A stretch of DNA of 38,453 nucleotides, taken from Bacteroidales bacterium. Its GTDB lineage: Bacteria; Bacteroidota; Bacteroidia; Bacteroidales; P3. A model generated the notes under the pieces. It saw nothing but the letters and a program-made list of their open reading frames with translations, had not been told where the DNA came from and ran no database searches. Below are positions 37,901 through 38,453 of this stretch, piece after piece (the stretch's first letter is position 1; each line of letters opens with the position of its first letter). The stretch is taken from positions 1 to 38,453 of the forward strand of contig JAFWOP010000036.1 in assembly GCA_017545365.1 (NCBI GenBank), read 5' to 3'. Made by a program: the position numbers and the translations under genes.

Positions 37901-38453
37901 ACAACAGTAACGACTACAACACCAGTTCCTACGTGTTCAAGACGGAGCCCTGCACCGGCAACAAGGTGCTCTACTACTACTCCGACACTTACAATCCCGA
38001 TGTGACGAGCATCACCTCGTCCTACAGCGGTTCTAAGGCAGTCGCCTCCTGGCGTCCTGTCATGCAGCTGCTCTCCTGCGGAGCCGCCGGCTGCCGCCAG
38101 CCTGTCATCACCGGCACCACGCACACCTACGAGAGCGTGACCGCCACCTGGTCCGGCGACGGCTCGGCCTACGAGGTGAACATCAAGGAGACCACGGCCT
38201 CCGACTTCACCAGCGCCGACATCCCGGTGGTCGGCAACAGCCACACCTTCTACGGCCTGCAGCCCGCCACGAGCTACACCTTCCGTGTGCGTACCGACTG
38301 CACGGCCGACAGCCTCGACTACAGTCCATGGGTCACAACAACCGTCTTGACCGACAGCCTTCCCTGCCTGCCTCCCGACAGCCTGACGGTCACCGGCCTC
38401 ACCAACACCGACGGCACCTTCGACTGGGTGCCCTTCGGCTACGAGACCATGTG
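31936..38453 (+). CDS. Second giant surface protein, T9SS cargo-like, with CUB domain (3' end missing)
   Basis: An open frame from ATG at 31936 to the window end (more than 2170 residues, no stop) begins with signal peptide MQKHLLKSLLLMLAIMVAPW and then NYTCNFEDDSDTAGWMFVNG, parallel to the start of the first giant protein. It follows with fibronectin III units, MAM-like modules (LPFVESFESW, LPFTENFESW, LPFGSNFNSL) and WGNT-type modules in nearly the same order. Extra here is a CUB-like domain (about residues 1650-1766: CGGIIYDDGG, GTFAGEGCCDYLGIYDG, YPGFALNVTC), plus one more fibronectin III unit. A second copy of the N-terminal module is at ~1376-1550 (NKWYLGTAAF). The sorting tail is expected outside the window. 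G+C rises strongly towards the end of the window. Confidence 0.85.
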   Translation, partial: MQKHLLKSLLLMLAIMVAPWVTQGQAFNYTCNFEDDSDTAGWMFVNGSQANQWFIGTATNNGGTKSLYISSDNGASNTYNTSSITFVYAYQEFSLDAGAYAISFDWKCQGEGGTDYAYDYVRVFLAPASASLTAGQSPSGGTSSYDWAFGSLPSGFIDLTNNRPLNQSSTWQNKFLDFYVPSLGTYRLVFAWANDASVGSSPSGAIDNIVFTQPTCPRPANLTFTTITHNSLGISWTETGTASQWVVALDSANTNLVTADATDTNYLFTDLSPNTYYTVRVASVCDGTDTSMWLSQTIHTPCNIIEHDSLPFVESFESWTTGSSSGIDPCWSYGSMGVSSTYPYASASYAATGSKSIYFYGYSSSYYCYLVMPMFEDSLSNLMVSFKLLKTSSTYGSIEVGVIENPDDFSTFHSLGTFMPDGMNIWESFAQPLSNYHGAGFICFVQRLTYYTYLDDVVVDVIPTCPTIRNLTFRGSGTTGAAANWGFMSGIIPGEPVGYDVEVIDLNTNTTAATMTTTVPRVLVTGLNPHTDYRMRVRANCDIDGYGPWDSVDFSTTGLPCVEFDTTQTDTIQFSNGTTSTNGTFVNSGWGNTFCQAIYNASDLHAAGLSAGRIKGMVLGYTAAGSYNKELTIFLGNTSRQALNSSTDMVNPNTLTQVYGPTVRPATSASAGWVYYEFDTPFEWDGSSNILFSSFMNQSGSSQSSSGFYAYSTNSGRNGASIHKYKDSNPFTMSDCMSSGNTTSSNTYLPSVTFIVDGCNATSSCAAPFVVTDSVSGTQIDISWAPGNDETSWELEYRIVGDTEWVYADIATTNSYSFINLTPNTEYQLRVTNHCSDTDMSTIIMVRTECAASALPFTENFESWATGSASPSLSCWYRYSSYSTGYPYITTGTSHSGGNKSMYFYSGSGTYSYLTLPVMAASIDSLQISFWLYSTYSGYSHAVEVGVMDDPTDLNTFTLIETVQPTTTYTWEPYEVPLNDYTGTGRYITLKSSTSSTTYPYLDDIEVAYISPCPRVRHVGSRFVTLSDATIFWDTTSATEYEIEYGPNGFAHGTGTVVSSIYDDSVAITGLSATSQYDVYVRGICDPDTGNWSFCYSFWTECGLIDSLPFGSNFNSLASEEHAPHCWYGYCSYDTYYPEADSYTDRYNSGSSLYTYMYGSGSYTIIQLPQVDTNELPIRTLQLEFSLQSTYGTGAAIVGVCTSQGLVNFTPLDTVFVNEDYNWHDFEVPLTNYSDTGSYVSLVMYSPSGNDLDLYIDEVHLVVAPTCVRPRNIRATTVTTTDALVRWASADSTQTDFEIRYGIAGCSVDTLTGTFVSNSDSLLLTGLDSGIVYSVFVRAICGADDTSFWTQGQFRTLASSPVSSYPYICDFTGSEGAAWNLENGTETNKWYLGTAAFSGTADSMAIYISNDNGSTNSYNTSSTSFSYAYRTFDMPAGQYAYSFDWRAQGESQYYDFIRVFLAPASDEIIAGQSPNGNTSSYSFASELPREGWLDLSLVTIAPYTLNQHSTWTNLNSTFTLTTGGTYNLVFAWSNDGSGGSNPAGAIDNVQIYRNTCPSPDNFRVAGNTGSSVTVAWDTVGTPTGYELSISTTSGSPSVDTVVTSSPVTFSGLTPGVTYYIYVRSSCDYGSDSSMWVGPISAIPGTWDMRANQTDTLRMCGGIIYDDGGATGAYSNNQTSVVIIYPDSPNNLVQISGTFAGEGCCDYLGIYDGVGTSAPQLHYAYCTSSGSTNNIGPYLATNGPLTLYFHSDASVTYPGFALNVTCVSTTCRVFNLQLDPAVPQSDVQLAVTWDTNGADYYEVAWGAPGFIPTTGMITTYTNSAVIPGLTSLTSYDVCVRSICAGGTDTGSWTIVTFQTALCDNAQVTAIGSETSSGTSYYAPVNNYYRYTLSETIIDSAELGGPTDIQYITYYYDYSSPSTDKTNCTIYFQPTTLSTFGSSSDVVPLDTATAVKVYTGPLNCTQGWNYFTLDTSYHYGGTTNLLVIVDDNSNDYNTSSYVFKTEPCTGNKVLYYYSDTYNPDVTSITSSYSGSKAVASWRPVMQLLSCGAAGCRQPVITGTTHTYESVTATWSGDGSAYEVNIKETTASDFTSADIPVVGNSHTFYGLQPATSYTFRVRTDCTADSLDYSPWVTTTVLTDSLPCLPPDSLTVTGLTNTDGTFDWVPFGYETM

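Overview
The window is a chromosomal piece of a Bacteroidetes genome, most likely order Bacteroidales. The evidence is the 5S rRNA type, promoters with the Bacteroidetes pattern (TTTG, 19-21 bases, TAnnTTTG), cell-surface proteins with type IX secretion (T9SS) C-terminal sorting domains, a fimbrillin-like lipoprotein, a prolyl tripeptidyl peptidase very like that of Porphyromonas, and the neighbourhood DUF4271 - hemD - rnpA - yidD. Species cannot be told from the sequence alone.

Layout. 1-300: end of a 23S rRNA gene, a 5S rRNA gene and a terminator. 380-2409: a secreted YARHG protein and a MerR/BmrR-type regulator with its own promoter and terminator. 2410-4938: small accessory genes (two unknown genes on the minus strand, a long imperfect inverted repeat, a ParE/RelE-type toxin-antitoxin pair, and a small gene broken by a stop codon behind a good promoter). 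5005-9921: a forward cluster of a PqqD-like peptide-binding protein, an HprK-like kinase, an S26-type peptidase fused to a VanZ domain, a dolichyl-phosphate-mannose-synthase-like glycosyltransferase and prolyl tripeptidyl peptidase. 10013-14271: a gene fragment, then an ECF sigma factor operon (sigma factor, probable anti-sigma factor, lipoprotein, two outer-membrane proteins). A previously unlisted 48-residue membrane protein precedes the sigma gene, and both have near-identical candidate sigma promoters. 14326-16478: two convergent copies of a 'small peptide + lipoprotein' pair, one decayed and one intact. 17122-22532: a minus-strand operon of a gingipain-like C25 protease with T9SS tail, DUF4271 protein, hemD, rnpA and yidD. 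22649-38453: two giant surface proteins built from fibronectin type III and beta-sandwich modules in nearly the same order; the second runs off the window end. Between them lies a TPR-membrane-LuxR regulator split by a frameshift, and a hairpin-rich spacer with a candidate small RNA.

How it fits together. Much of the window concerns the cell envelope and surface: T9SS cargo, lipoproteins, an envelope-type sigma factor circuit and periplasmic peptide breakdown. The best candidates for an undescribed system are (i) the PqqD / HprK-like / S26-VanZ trio, which looks like a peptide-handling (RiPP-like) module with no obvious precursor, and (ii) the small peptides ending their conserved core in RVERGFAG that sit directly in front of lipoprotein genes. 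All functional statements rest on reading motifs by eye; no database search was possible.
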